Below are positions 7,835-17,018 of a DNA stretch of 64,000 bases, piece after piece. Position 1 is the stretch's first letter. Every line of letters begins with the position of its first letter. The DNA is taken from assembly GCA_031418715.1 (NCBI GenBank), contig JANOJL010000049.1, positions 124,001 through 188,000 on the forward strand. Reading direction: 5' to 3'. The translations under genes were made by a program, and so were the position numbers. This DNA comes from JANMDU01 sp031418715. Its GTDB lineage: Bacteria > Pseudomonadota > Gammaproteobacteria > Burkholderiales > Burkholderiaceae_C. The notes under the pieces were generated by a model that worked only from the letters and a program-made list of their open reading frames with translations, was not told where the DNA came from and searched no databases.

Positions 7835-8577
7835 TGAAATCCATCTGGCGCGAAAAACGAATGAATGGGGGTCTGACCCCGATTCATTTACACCGCCGCA
7901 TCAAAGGCTTTACGTTGATTGAAGTGTTGGTGGCATTGGTGGTGATGTCGCTGATGGCGGTGCTGACTTGGCAAGGCATTGACGGCATGGCGAAAGCGAG
8001 CAGCCAGCATCGCAGCCGTGCCGATGATGTGGCGGCGATTCAAACGGCGCTTTTGCAATGGCGTACCGATCTCGATTTGATGATTGACGCATCGCAAACG
8101 CCGCCTGCGGCTTTGGGTGGCAGCGCGAATACGGCCAAGGCGATTGAGTTTGATTCGCGTGTGCTTCGCATCACGCGACGCTACACAGGTGATGAAATTC
8201 GCGTGGTGGCTTGGGGCAGTCGCCGCGCTGAGACGGAAACGGGCAGTACGCGCCGTTTCATGCGTTGGGTCTCTGAGCCCGTGCGCACCCGAGCCGAATG
8301 GCAAGCTGCTTGGGATCAGGCCGCTCGTTGGGGGCAAAATCCTAGCGAGCGCGAACGCGCGAGTGAGACAGCGGTGCTCTCGATCGACGAATGGCAGATT
8401 TTTTACTACCGCAATGATGCGTGGAGTAACCCTTTGTCATCTGACGGCACAGCCACGCAAATCAGCGCCAACCCCGATGGCGTGCGCCTGATCTTGCAGC
8501 TCGCATCCGGCCAAATTCCCGGCGGCAAACTCAGCATGGATTGGGTGCAGCCCACACGTGGGGGCAGCAAGTCATGA
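7834..8577 (+). CDS. gspJ: Type II secretion minor pseudopilin GspJ
   Basis: Minor pseudopilin, 247 residues, forming the tip complex with GspI and GspK. The prepilin motif is IKGFTLIEVLVAL with cleavage after Gly25. The leader is longer than that of GspI because a 29-bp GGGGTC-centred palindrome lies in it and encodes NGGLTPIH in frame. The ATG at 7834 overlaps the gspI stop (TGATG). An ATG at 7861, inside the palindrome, is an alternative start. Confidence 0.9.
   Translation: MKSIWREKRMNGGLTPIHLHRRIKGFTLIEVLVALVVMSLMAVLTWQGIDGMAKASSQHRSRADDVAAIQTALLQWRTDLDLMIDASQTPPAALGGSANTAKAIEFDSRVLRITRRYTGDEIRVVAWGSRRAETETGSTRRFMRWVSEPVRTRAEWQAAWDQAARWGQNPSERERASETAVLSIDEWQIFYYRNDAWSNPLSSDGTATQISANPDGVRLILQLASGQIPGGKLSMDWVQPTRGGSKS
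7860..7888. repeat. REP-like palindrome inside the gspJ leader
   Basis: Near-perfect 29-bp palindrome made of AATGAAT, GGGGTC, a central T, GACCCC and ATTCATT. The GGGGTC/GACCCC core resembles REP sequences linked to IS200-like (RAYT) transposases in proteobacteria, recalled from general knowledge. It is in frame in the leader region of gspJ. No transposase lies in the window. Confidence 0.6.
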
Positions 8578-9587
8578 AGCTGGCGCAAAAAAAGACACAG
8601 GGCGCGGCTCTGCTGACAGCCATGCTCACGCTCGTGCTGGTGGCTACGCTGGCTGCGGGCGCGGCTTCGCAGCAATGGCGCAGCGTGGAGACGGAGCGTG
8701 CCGAGCGAACTCGCGCTCAAGCGAGCTGGATTCTCGTGGGTGCGCTGGATTGGGCGCGTCTGATCTTGCGCGAAGACGCGCGCTCAGGCGGAACCGATCA
8801 TTTGGGCGAGCCTTGGGCAGTGGCTTTGCAAGAATCCCGTCTCACGAGTTTTTTGGCCGCTGAGGCCAACAATGCTGCCTTGCTCGCGGATCAAGCCGAT
8901 GACAACATCTTCCTCTCCGGCCAAATACAAGACATGCAGGCGCGTTTGAATGCTTACAACCTGATCGAAGCCGGGCGCATCTCGCCTGCTGCGCTGGCCA
9001 GTTTTGTCAAGCTTTTTGATCTGCTCAATCTGAATATTGCTGAATTAAATGCCGTGGCAGAAAACCTGCGTTTCGCATCGGACATCAGCCCAGACAACCG
9101 CTCTGGCGCACGCGCTGCGCTCTTGCCGCAGCGCTTCGATCAGCTCTCGCTGCTCGGCCTGTCTCCGCAAAGCTTGGAGCGCCTGCGCCCCTTTGTGACT
9201 TGGCTGCCCAGCCGCACGCCGATCAATGTCAACACCGCTTCTTCAGAGGTGCTGTATGCCAGCGTGCCAGATCTTGAATTAGATGGGGCGCGAAAAATCG
9301 CTGATGAGCGCAGCCGCCAGCACTTCAAAAGTTTGGCAGATGTGGGGCTGCTGCTGCCCTCAATCGCAGGTCAGTTTAATGATGGGCAGCACTCGGTGGC
9401 CAGCCGTTACTTTGAAGTCACAGGCCGTTTGCGTATGAATGATGGCCAGCAGAGTGCGGTGGTGATTGAGCGCTCTGCGGTGCAGCGCGATGGGTTGGAT
9501 GTGAAGGTGCTTTGGCGTGAGCGTGGCAGCTTTCCGATCAACGCGGGAGGCGTCACTGCTGAGCAAATCACCTCGTCTCTACGATAA
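8574..9587 (+). CDS. gspK: Type II secretion minor pseudopilin GspK
   Basis: Large minor pseudopilin (337 residues) capping the pseudopilus. The leader MKLAQKKTQG is followed by AALLTAMLTLVLVATL. The usual Phe at +1 and Glu at +5 are absent, which is typical for GspK. A helix-hairpin-helix-like block, PINVNTASSEVLYASVPDL, is near residue 220. ATGA overlap with gspJ. I rejected a start at 8541, inside gspJ. Confidence 0.93.
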   Translation: MKLAQKKTQGAALLTAMLTLVLVATLAAGAASQQWRSVETERAERTRAQASWILVGALDWARLILREDARSGGTDHLGEPWAVALQESRLTSFLAAEANNAALLADQADDNIFLSGQIQDMQARLNAYNLIEAGRISPAALASFVKLFDLLNLNIAELNAVAENLRFASDISPDNRSGARAALLPQRFDQLSLLGLSPQSLERLRPFVTWLPSRTPINVNTASSEVLYASVPDLELDGARKIADERSRQHFKSLADVGLLLPSIAGQFNDGQHSVASRYFEVTGRLRMNDGQQSAVVIERSAVQRDGLDVKVLWRERGSFPINAGGVTAEQITSSLR

Positions 9588-9609
9588 TGCCCGTATTCAC
9601 AGAAATTTC

Positions 9610-10842
9610 ATGAGCCAACTTCTCATTACTCTTCCCCACCTTGGTCTGCATAGTGCTGAACTGGCCTACGCCATGATCTCTAGCGCGGGTGTGCTCACAT
9701 CGCATGGCCGTTCTACGCCTGCTTTGCTGCCATCAGCAGATCAAGCCACGTTGATCGTACCCGCTCTTTCGCTCTCATGGCATCTGGCGCAGCTGCCCAA
9801 AATGGCGCGCGGTAGTTCAGCGCAAAAGCAACAAGCCATGCTCGCGGGTGTGTTGGAAGAGCAGTTGCTCGATGATGCTGCGCAGTTGCACCTCGTCGCC
9901 TGCCCAGCGCTGGCTGCGAACGGTAAAACTTGGGTGGCAGCTTGTCAAAAATCTTGGCTACTAGAGGCTGTGAATGCTTTGCAGGCGGCGAATGTCCCGT
10001 TAAACAGCATCGTGCCGCAGGTTTTCCCGTCGGAGGCTGGCAGTTTGCATGCGAGTGGCTCGCCAGAATCGGCTTGGTTGACTTATGCGGATGCGCAAGG
10101 GGTGATCACGCTGCCTCTTCAACAGGTGGCTTTGCTTCCCAGTTCTTGGCCTGAGGGCTTGAGCCTGAGCGCTGAGCCTGCGGTGGCTGCGGTGGCTGAA
10201 AGCGCGTTGGGGCAGCGGGTGAATGTGGTGCAAGCGGCACAGTGGGCTTTGCAAGCGGCGCTGGCTGCTAAGGCGCAGGGCTTGGATTTGGCGCAGGGCG
10301 ATTTGTCGGTATCCAGCGGTGGACGTGCATGGCAAACCTTCATGAACGGTTTGCGCGATCTCATAGCAGCGCCTGCTTGGCGGCCTGTGCGCTATGGCCT
10401 AGGCTTGCTGCTGCTGGCGAATGTGGTGGGGCTGAATGCTTGGGCTTGGAAGCAAAGCGCGGTTGTGCAAGACAAGAGGGCGCAGATGAAACAATTGCTG
10501 AGCCAGAGTTTTCCGAATCTGAAGGTGGTGGTGGATGCGCCGCTACAAATGCAGCGCGAGCTGGCCAATCTGCGCCAAGCTCAGGGGCAACTCAGTGGGC
10601 GAGATTTCGAGAGTATTTATAGCCGTTTTGCGGCAGTAGCTGTTATAAATCCTGCGCCAAGCGCTATTGAATTTATAGCAAATGAGGTGCAAATCAAAGG
10701 CTCGAATATCTCAGGCGAGCAGCTCAATGAATGGCTGCCCCGTTTGCAATACGCAGGCTTGGGGGTGCGCAGCGATGCGCGTAACTTGATCGTGTCGCAC
10801 CGTGATGCTTCGGTGGTTCCCGTTTCAGGAGCCAAGCCATGA
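9610..10842 (+). CDS. gspL: Type II secretion protein GspL
   Basis: Bitopic inner-membrane protein that recruits the GspE ATPase through an N-terminal actin-like cytoplasmic domain. The 410 residues show that domain to about 255, a membrane segment near 260-285 (GLGLLLLANVVGLNAWAW) and a periplasmic ferredoxin-like domain. Residues 336-357 are encoded by a reverse copy of the dispersed repeat and end INPAPSAIEFIA, in the same frame as the cobS insert. It overlaps gspM by four bases. Confidence 0.9.
   Translation: MSQLLITLPHLGLHSAELAYAMISSAGVLTSHGRSTPALLPSADQATLIVPALSLSWHLAQLPKMARGSSAQKQQAMLAGVLEEQLLDDAAQLHLVACPALAANGKTWVAACQKSWLLEAVNALQAANVPLNSIVPQVFPSEAGSLHASGSPESAWLTYADAQGVITLPLQQVALLPSSWPEGLSLSAEPAVAAVAESALGQRVNVVQAAQWALQAALAAKAQGLDLAQGDLSVSSGGRAWQTFMNGLRDLIAAPAWRPVRYGLGLLLLANVVGLNAWAWKQSAVVQDKRAQMKQLLSQSFPNLKVVVDAPLQMQRELANLRQAQGQLSGRDFESIYSRFAAVAVINPAPSAIEFIANEVQIKGSNISGEQLNEWLPRLQYAGLGVRSDARNLIVSHRDASVVPVSGAKP
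10615..10680 (-). repeat. Dispersed repeat copy 3, inside gspL
   Basis: Read on the minus strand: TGCTATAAATTCAATAGC, then GGCGCAGGATTTATAAC, GCAAAACGGC and ATAAAT. It occupies exactly 22 codons of gspL, within the periplasmic domain. Confidence 0.75.
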
Positions 10843-11351
10843 GTGCTCTGCAAAATGCTTTGGTCGCAAGGTGGGCGACGCTGGCTTCGCGCGAGCGCAT
10901 GCTCGTGGGCAGCGCTGCAGCGCTGATTGCCGTGGCGCTTGTGTGGTGGGTGGGTATTTCTCCCGCACTCACGCAAATCAAGCAAGCCCGTGAAGCAACG
11001 CCGCAGCTTGATGCGCAGCTGCAGCTCATGCGCTCTCAAGCGCAGGAAGCGACCACGCTCAAAGGCCAGCGCCAACTCAGTTACGACGAATCGCTGCGCA
11101 GCTTAGAAGCCTCGATCAAAACGTTGGGCGCAGGCGCTGCGCTCAGCGTCAACGATTCTCGCGCCAGCATCACACTCAAGGGCGTGAGCGGCGATGCGCT
11201 GGCGCAATGGCTCGCGCAGGCGCGCTCGAATGCGCGGCTTGTACCCAGCGAGCTGCGCTTGCAAAAAACGGGTGCCTCAACCGCGGCTGCTGCCACAGCT
11301 TCCACCACCACTTGGGATGGCAGCGTGGTGCTGAACCTCCCCGCGCGTTGA
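10839..11351 (+). CDS. gspM: Type II secretion protein GspM
   Basis: Small bitopic inner-membrane partner of GspL. A membrane segment at about residues 17-35 (AALIAVALVWWVGISPAL) follows a short cytoplasmic N terminus. The remainder is a coiled-coil-prone region and a periplasmic domain. At 170 residues it has the normal length. The start overlaps the gspL stop. Confidence 0.9.
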   Translation: MSALQNALVARWATLASRERMLVGSAAALIAVALVWWVGISPALTQIKQAREATPQLDAQLQLMRSQAQEATTLKGQRQLSYDESLRSLEASIKTLGAGAALSVNDSRASITLKGVSGDALAQWLAQARSNARLVPSELRLQKTGASTAAAATASTTTWDGSVVLNLPAR

Positions 11352-11355
11352 TCCC

Positions 11356-12174
11356 ATGAAGCGCACTCTCAGCTCACGCCCCACTTCTGCATCTGCCGTC
11401 AGCAGCTGGCAAGCGCCTTGGCGCACGGCTGTGTGGGCGGCTTGCTGGGGCGCTTTGGGTGCATTGATCGTCTTCGCGCCCGCAGCATGGTTCGCGCTTG
11501 GTTTGCAATCAGCCACTGGCGGGCATCTCTTGCTGGCAGATGCGCAAGGCTCTGTCTGGCGTGGCTCGGCGCAGCTTTTGCTCACTGGCGGGCAAGGCTC
11601 ATCTGATGCAGCCAGCTTGCCTGGCCGCGTGAACTGGACGCTGCGCCCTGCGTTTTCAGGCGCTCGGATGGCTTTGAGCATGCCTTGCTGCGCGGCAGAA
11701 CCTGTACAAATCGCACTGAAGCCCGGCTGGTCGCAGAGCGCGGTAGATGTGCAGCCCGCAAAAATTCATCTTCCTGCGCAATGGCTTTCTGGCCTCGGCG
11801 CGCCTTGGAATACGCTTGATCCACAAGGCCAACTGGCCTTGTCAAACGAAGCGCTGCAAGTGCAGTGGAGCGAAGGCCGCATGCGATTGCAAGGCCAGCT
11901 CACGCTCGATATGTTGGCGATGTCATCGCGCTTGTCCACGCTCAGCCCGTTGGGCGACTACCGGCTGAGCATCTCGGGCGGTGATGTACCCGTATTGGAT
12001 CTGCAAACGCTGCGAGGCGCCTTGCAGCTCTCAGGCTCAGGCCAAGTGGTGGGTTCACGCATTCGCTTCAAAGGCGAGGCCAGTGCCGCGCCAGCGCAGC
12101 AAGACGCGCTGTCCAACGTGCTCAATATCATTGGCCGCCGCCAAGGCAGTAAATCTCTGATTTCTTTAGGTTGA
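11356..12174 (+). CDS. gspN: Type II secretion protein GspN
   Basis: Accessory inner-membrane protein with a periplasmic body, found in only some type II systems. An N-terminal hydrophobic segment (TAVWAACWGALGALIVFAPAAW) is followed by a beta-rich region with blocks such as GSVWRGSAQLLL and GDYRLSISGGD. Position between gspM and gspD and the 272-residue length fit. Its exact role is not established. Confidence 0.85.
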   Translation: MKRTLSSRPTSASAVSSWQAPWRTAVWAACWGALGALIVFAPAAWFALGLQSATGGHLLLADAQGSVWRGSAQLLLTGGQGSSDAASLPGRVNWTLRPAFSGARMALSMPCCAAEPVQIALKPGWSQSAVDVQPAKIHLPAQWLSGLGAPWNTLDPQGQLALSNEALQVQWSEGRMRLQGQLTLDMLAMSSRLSTLSPLGDYRLSISGGDVPVLDLQTLRGALQLSGSGQVVGSRIRFKGEASAAPAQQDALSNVLNIIGRRQGSKSLISLG

Positions 12175-12177
12175 CGT

Positions 12178-14352
12178 ATGAAAACCAGTTCTTCTCCTCG
12201 CTTTGCATTTGCTCCTATTTCAATAGCATGTCGCACCCTATTTATAACGGCAACCGGCTTATTTCTTGCTATAAATCCACTTCAGCAAGTGTTGGCCCAA
12301 GTGGCAAACCCTGCTGTCGCAGCGCCTGGCGCTACGCGCAGTGCACAGGGCATCAAACTGGATTTTGTGAATGCTGAAATCGCGGAGGTCGCCAAAACCT
12401 TTGGCGTGATCATGAATCGCAATATCGTCGTCGATCCGCGCGTCAAAGGCCAAATGAATTTGACGACCGATCGCAGCGTGCCAGTCAGTGTGGCTTACAA
12501 CCAATTCCTCGCATCGCTGCGGCTGCAAGGCTTCACCGTGGTGGAAGCGGCAGGTATTTACAAAGTGGTTCCCGAGGCCGAGGCCAAGCTGCAAGGTGGC
12601 TCAGTGAGTGTGGGCGAAGTCAAGGCAGGCGGCAATCAAATCTTGACGCAAATTTTTCGTTTAAACCACGAAAATGCCAACAACCTCGTTGCCGTACTGC
12701 GCCCGCTGATCAGCCCCAACAACACGATCAACGTCAACCCCGGCAACAACTCGCTCATCATCACCGATTACGCCGACAACTTGCAGCGCATGAGTAAGAT
12801 CATTGCCGCGCTCGATATCAACAATGCCACTGATCTGGAGATTTTCCCGCTCAAGCATGCGGTGGCTTCTGATCTCGTGCCCTTGTTGATTCGCTTGAGC
12901 GATGCGGGCGGCAGCGCAGGCGCGCCTGCAGCAGGTGGCCAAGCCGACACGTCTTTCAAAAGCAGTATCTTGGCCGAGCCACGATCGAACGCGGTGATCG
13001 TGCGTGCGGCGAATCCGGCGCGTGTGAACCTCATCAAATCCTTGATCGATAAGCTTGATCAACCCAGTTCGCGCACCAACAATGGCGATGCAGGTAATAT
13101 TTATGTCGTCTATCTGAAAAACGCCGATGCTGTGAAACTCGCCACCACGCTGCGTGCAGCGATGAGCGCTGAAGGCGCGTCAGGCGGCGGCACGGGTGCA
13201 GTGCGCAGCGCGTCTACGCCTGCGGGTGCGCAAGCCGGCGGCGCAGCAGCACCCTTGAGCACATCGGCGCAGCCCAGTACGGGCGGGCAAATTCAGGCTG
13301 ATCCTGCCACCAATTCGCTCATCATTACCGCACCTGAGCCGCAATACCGCCAAATGCGTGCTGTGATCGACAAGCTCGATCAGCGTCGTGCGCAGGTCTT
13401 GGTGGAGGTGTTGATTGCGCAGGTGAGCAGCAAACGCGCTGCGGAATTTGGTATCCAGTGGCAAACGGGGCTGGGCAAGTCTGGTAACTCCGCCGTGGGC
13501 GGGATAGGCACAAATTTTGGCACTTCGGGAAATAACATCATTGGCTTGGCCACAGGCGGCGGAGCGACATTGCCCGGGAACGGACTCAATCTCCTGATTG
13601 CAAGACAGACCAATGGCGTGTATGTGCTTGGAGCACTGGCTAAATTTTTGGAAGACAACAATGAGGGCAATATCCTGTCTGCACCCAACTTGCTCACGCT
13701 TGATAACGAAGAAGCCAAGATTGTGGTTGGGCGTAATGTGCCATTCATCACTGGGCAATTCACGAACACTGGCACTGGCGGTGCGGGTGGCGCCACGAAT
13801 CCGTTCCAAACGATTGAGCGTAAAGACGTGGGCTTGACCTTGCGTGTGAAGCCACAAATCAGTGAAGACGGACAAGTGCGCCTCCAGGTCTTTCAAGAAA
13901 ACTCTGGCGTTGAAGGCGACACCACCAGCAATGCCAACGGCCCGACCACCACCAAGCAATCGATAGAAACCAATGTGATGGTGGCGGACGGCGGCATCTT
14001 GGTACTCGGTGGTTTGGCGGAAGACAGTTTTAACAATGGTATGCAAAAAGTACCCGGCTTAGGCGATATTCCCGTCTTTGGCAATTTGTTCAAGAGCGAA
14101 AGCCGTACCCGCGATAAGCGCCAACTCATGCTCTTTTTGCGCCCTGTGATCGTGCGCGATGCATCCAGCGTGGAGGCGCTGTCTTTGGATCGCTACGAGC
14201 TGATGCGCTCAGGTCAAAAAGACCTGCAGCCGACCCCGAGCAATGTTTTGAATATCAACGAAGCACCGGTCTTGCCGCCGCAATTGCCAGCAGGCGTCGG
14301 CGGGAAAACGCCATTGCCTTTCGTTGCGCCACCCAACCGCGCCAAGCCATAA
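12178..14352 (+). CDS. gspD: Type II secretion secretin GspD
   Basis: Outer-membrane channel of the secretion system, 724 residues. After a signal peptide there are the N0 domain (IKLDFVNAEIAEVAKTFG), N1-N3 repeats, Gly/Ala-rich linkers and the C-terminal secretin core (VPFITGQFTN, VGLTLRVKPQI, GGLAEDS). The signal-peptide region is unusual: residues 12-33 are encoded by a dispersed repeat (ISIACRTLFITATGLFLAI), so the repeat supplies much of the hydrophobic stretch needed for export. Confidence 0.95.
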   Translation: MKTSSSPRFAFAPISIACRTLFITATGLFLAINPLQQVLAQVANPAVAAPGATRSAQGIKLDFVNAEIAEVAKTFGVIMNRNIVVDPRVKGQMNLTTDRSVPVSVAYNQFLASLRLQGFTVVEAAGIYKVVPEAEAKLQGGSVSVGEVKAGGNQILTQIFRLNHENANNLVAVLRPLISPNNTINVNPGNNSLIITDYADNLQRMSKIIAALDINNATDLEIFPLKHAVASDLVPLLIRLSDAGGSAGAPAAGGQADTSFKSSILAEPRSNAVIVRAANPARVNLIKSLIDKLDQPSSRTNNGDAGNIYVVYLKNADAVKLATTLRAAMSAEGASGGGTGAVRSASTPAGAQAGGAAAPLSTSAQPSTGGQIQADPATNSLIITAPEPQYRQMRAVIDKLDQRRAQVLVEVLIAQVSSKRAAEFGIQWQTGLGKSGNSAVGGIGTNFGTSGNNIIGLATGGGATLPGNGLNLLIARQTNGVYVLGALAKFLEDNNEGNILSAPNLLTLDNEEAKIVVGRNVPFITGQFTNTGTGGAGGATNPFQTIERKDVGLTLRVKPQISEDGQVRLQVFQENSGVEGDTTSNANGPTTTKQSIETNVMVADGGILVLGGLAEDSFNNGMQKVPGLGDIPVFGNLFKSESRTRDKRQLMLFLRPVIVRDASSVEALSLDRYELMRSGQKDLQPTPSNVLNINEAPVLPPQLPAGVGGKTPLPFVAPPNRAKP
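12212..12276 (+). repeat. Dispersed repeat copy 4, in the gspD signal peptide
   Basis: Forward copy with head CCTATTTCAATAGCA, then GCACCCTATTTATAACGG and a tail ending CTATAAATC. It encodes the hydrophobic part of the GspD export signal in frame. Confidence 0.65.
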
Positions 14353-14358
14353 AACACC

Positions 14359-15771
14359 ATGGCCAGCTACCCTTTGCCCTATGCTTTTGCCCGCAGCAAC
14401 CAAGTGCTGCTGGAAGACAACGCAGGTACGCTCACGCTCTGGTTGAGCGATGCCACGCCGCGCTCCGCCCTCTCAGAAATCATGCGAAAACACATGATTG
14501 CCGTTGTAGAACCTACCACGAGTGCTATCGAAAAAGTAGCGTCTGATATTCTGGTGCAGCGTATCAGCGCGGCCTACGCGCAGGGTGAGTCGAATGCAGC
14601 GGCTGTGGTGAGCGAGGTGCAGAGCGATGCGGATTTATCGCGCATCATGCAAGAGCTTCCTGCGATTGAAGACCTGCTAGAAAACCAAGACGACGCGCCC
14701 ATCATCCGCATGCTCAATGCCTTGCTCACGCAGGCCGCGCGCGATGGCGCGAGCGATATTCACATCGAACCTTATGAGCGCACATCGAGCGTGCGCTTTC
14801 GGGTCGATGGCACGTTGCGCGAGGTGGTGCAGCCCAATCGCGCTTTGCATGCCGCGCTGATCTCGCGTCTGAAAATCATGGCCGAACTGGATATTTCTGA
14901 GAAGCGTTTGCCGCAAGATGGCCGCATCTCGCTGCGTATCGGCACGCGCGCAATGGATGTACGCGTTTCCACTTTGCCATCTGCGCATGGCGAGCGCGCT
15001 GTGTTGCGCTTGCTCGATAAAACAGCAGGCAAAATCAGCTTGGAGTCTGTTGGCATGCAAGGAACCATGCTGCAAAAGTTTGAGCATTTGATCACCCAGC
15101 CGCACGGTATCATCTTGGTCACCGGGCCGACGGGTTCGGGCAAAACCACCACACTGTATGCCGCCTTGAGCAAACTTGATGCAGGCAGCACCAACATCAT
15201 GACGGTGGAAGACCCGATTGAATACGAACTGGCAGGTGTGGGGCAAACGCAGGTCAATGCAAAAATAGACCTAACATTTGCCAAAGCCCTGCGAGCCATT
15301 CTGAGGCAAGACCCAGACGTGATCATGATCGGCGAGATTCGTGATTTTGAAACCGCGCAAATTGCCATTCAAGCCTCGCTGACTGGCCATTTGGTGCTTG
15401 CCACACTGCACACCAACGATGCCAGCAGCGCCGTGACGCGATTGACCGATATGGGCGTTGAGCCTTTCCTGCTGAGTTCTTCATTGCTTGGCGTGCTCGC
15501 GCAGCGCTTGGTGCGCCGCTATTGCTTGGTTTGTCATGGCAAAGGTTGTGAATCTTGCGGCCAAACTGGCTACCAAGGCCGTACAGGTATTTTTGAGTTG
15601 CTGCAAGTCGATGACAACATGCGAGCCTTGATTCACAACCGCTCAGCCGAGAGCGAAGTGCGCAGCGCAGCGCTCGCAGGCGGCATGCAGCTCATGCGTG
15701 AAGACGGTGAACGCTTGGTGAAAACGGGCGTGACCAGCCTGGAAGAAGTCGTGCGCGTGACGCGTGATTGA
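14359..15771 (+). CDS. gspE: Type II secretion ATPase GspE
   Basis: Cytoplasmic hexameric ATPase powering pseudopilus assembly, 470 residues. The Walker A motif GPTGSGKTTT is at 256-265, the Asp box is in MTVEDPIEYEL, Walker B is around RQDPDVIMIGEIRD and the His box is LATLHTND. A zinc-binding C-x2-C...C-x2-C module (CLVCHGKGCESC) lies near 392-403. It lies 6 bases after gspD. Confidence 0.96.
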   Translation: MASYPLPYAFARSNQVLLEDNAGTLTLWLSDATPRSALSEIMRKHMIAVVEPTTSAIEKVASDILVQRISAAYAQGESNAAAVVSEVQSDADLSRIMQELPAIEDLLENQDDAPIIRMLNALLTQAARDGASDIHIEPYERTSSVRFRVDGTLREVVQPNRALHAALISRLKIMAELDISEKRLPQDGRISLRIGTRAMDVRVSTLPSAHGERAVLRLLDKTAGKISLESVGMQGTMLQKFEHLITQPHGIILVTGPTGSGKTTTLYAALSKLDAGSTNIMTVEDPIEYELAGVGQTQVNAKIDLTFAKALRAILRQDPDVIMIGEIRDFETAQIAIQASLTGHLVLATLHTNDASSAVTRLTDMGVEPFLLSSSLLGVLAQRLVRRYCLVCHGKGCESCGQTGYQGRTGIFELLQVDDNMRALIHNRSAESEVRSAALAGGMQLMREDGERLVKTGVTSLEEVVRVTRD

Positions 15772-15785
15772 GTTGATTCAAAACC

Positions 15786-17018
15786 ATGCCTGCCTACCAA
15801 TTTGAAGCCCTAGATGCGCAAGGTGTATCGCGCAAAGGCGTGATCGAAGCCGATACCGTGAAGTCTGCCCGCGCGATGCTGCGCACGCAACAGCTGGTGC
15901 CTCTTGTTGTAGATGCGGTGATGGGGCAGTCGTCATCGGATCAAAGCAAACCCTGGACGCAGATCAATCTTTGGGGCGGGCGTGTGTTTTCCAGCACGAT
16001 GCTGGCGGTGTGGACGCGACAAATGTCGGGGCTGATATCTGCGGGCTTGCCGCTGGAGCGAGCGCTCACGGCTTTGGCTGAAGAGGCGGAAGATGAGAAG
16101 CAGCGCAACATCGTGGCGGCGATTCGGGCGGAGGTGAATGCGGGATCGAGTTTTGCGAAAGCGCTGAGCCAACATCCGCGCGAATTTGATGAAATTTATC
16201 GCGCGGTGGTGAGCGCTGGCGAAGCGTCTGGGCATTTGGCCACTGTGCTGGAAAAGCTAGCGGATGATCTGGAAGAAAGCCAAGAGCTCAAAGCCAAGTT
16301 GATCGGTGCATCGCTCTATCCAGCCATCGTCACGCTGGTGGCGATCGTGATCGTGATCTTTTTGGTGACCTATGTGGTGCCGCAAGTGGCGGGTGTGTTT
16401 GCGGGAAGCAAACGGGCGCTGCCGCTCCTCACGCAGATCATGCTGGGCATCTCTGCCTTTGTGCGAAATTTTGGTTGGTGGATGCTTGGCGCTATTATTT
16501 TAATAGCTGGTAGTGCAGTTTATATAAGGGGCATCGAGGTATTTCGCTTGAAAATAGATGCTGCCTGGCTCAAGCTTCCTGTGATTGGTAAGCTGGCCAA
16601 AGGCTTCAATGCCGCGCGATTTGCTTCGACCCTCGGCATGCTTGCGGCTGCTGGCGTGCCGATTCTCAAAGCCTTGCAAGCCGCAGCAGAAACGCTGAAC
16701 AACCGTGCCATGCGGGCAGACGCGCTGGATGCGCTCACGCTTGTGCGTGAAGGTGCGCCGCTGGCCAGCGCGATGGCGCAAAAGAAGAATTTTCCCGGCT
16801 TGATTGCGATGTTTGCACGGCTTGGCGAGCAAACCGGCCAACTCCCCGCTATGCTGCAACGCGCCGCAAAGCAGCTCTCTGGCGAAGTGCAGCGCCGCTC
16901 AATGGCACTCGCCACGATTCTTGAGCCACTGCTGATTGTGGCGATGGGTGTGGTGGTGCTCTTGATCGTGCTCGCGGTGCTGATGCCGATCATTCAGCTC
17001 AATCAGTTGGTGAAATAG
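15786..17018 (+). CDS. gspF: Type II secretion platform protein GspF
   Basis: Polytopic inner-membrane platform protein, 410 residues, with two repeated T2SF domains (WTRQMSGLISAGLPLERAL; FASTLGMLAAAGVPILKAL) and three membrane segments. Residues 236-257, the periplasmic stretch after the second membrane segment, are encoded by a forward copy of the dispersed repeat (AIILIAGSAVYIRG), in the same frame as in gspD. A 5'-nucleotidase gene starts on the base after its TAG. Confidence 0.94.
   Translation: MPAYQFEALDAQGVSRKGVIEADTVKSARAMLRTQQLVPLVVDAVMGQSSSDQSKPWTQINLWGGRVFSSTMLAVWTRQMSGLISAGLPLERALTALAEEAEDEKQRNIVAAIRAEVNAGSSFAKALSQHPREFDEIYRAVVSAGEASGHLATVLEKLADDLEESQELKAKLIGASLYPAIVTLVAIVIVIFLVTYVVPQVAGVFAGSKRALPLLTQIMLGISAFVRNFGWWMLGAIILIAGSAVYIRGIEVFRLKIDAAWLKLPVIGKLAKGFNAARFASTLGMLAAAGVPILKALQAAAETLNNRAMRADALDALTLVREGAPLASAMAQKKNFPGLIAMFARLGEQTGQLPAMLQRAAKQLSGEVQRRSMALATILEPLLIVAMGVVVLLIVLAVLMPIIQLNQLVK
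16491..16556 (+). repeat. Dispersed repeat copy 5, inside gspF
   Basis: Forward copy: GCTATTATTTTAATAGC head, then TTTATATAAGGGG, ATTTCGCTTGAAAATA tail. Exactly 22 codons long and in frame within gspF. Confidence 0.75.

Noticed and set aside
14520..14560. GTGCTATCGAAAAAGTAGC in gspE, like the head of the dispersed repeat
   Set aside because: The middle and tail of the repeat are absent, and the encoded VASDIL...R.S.AY block is ordinary GspE sequence.
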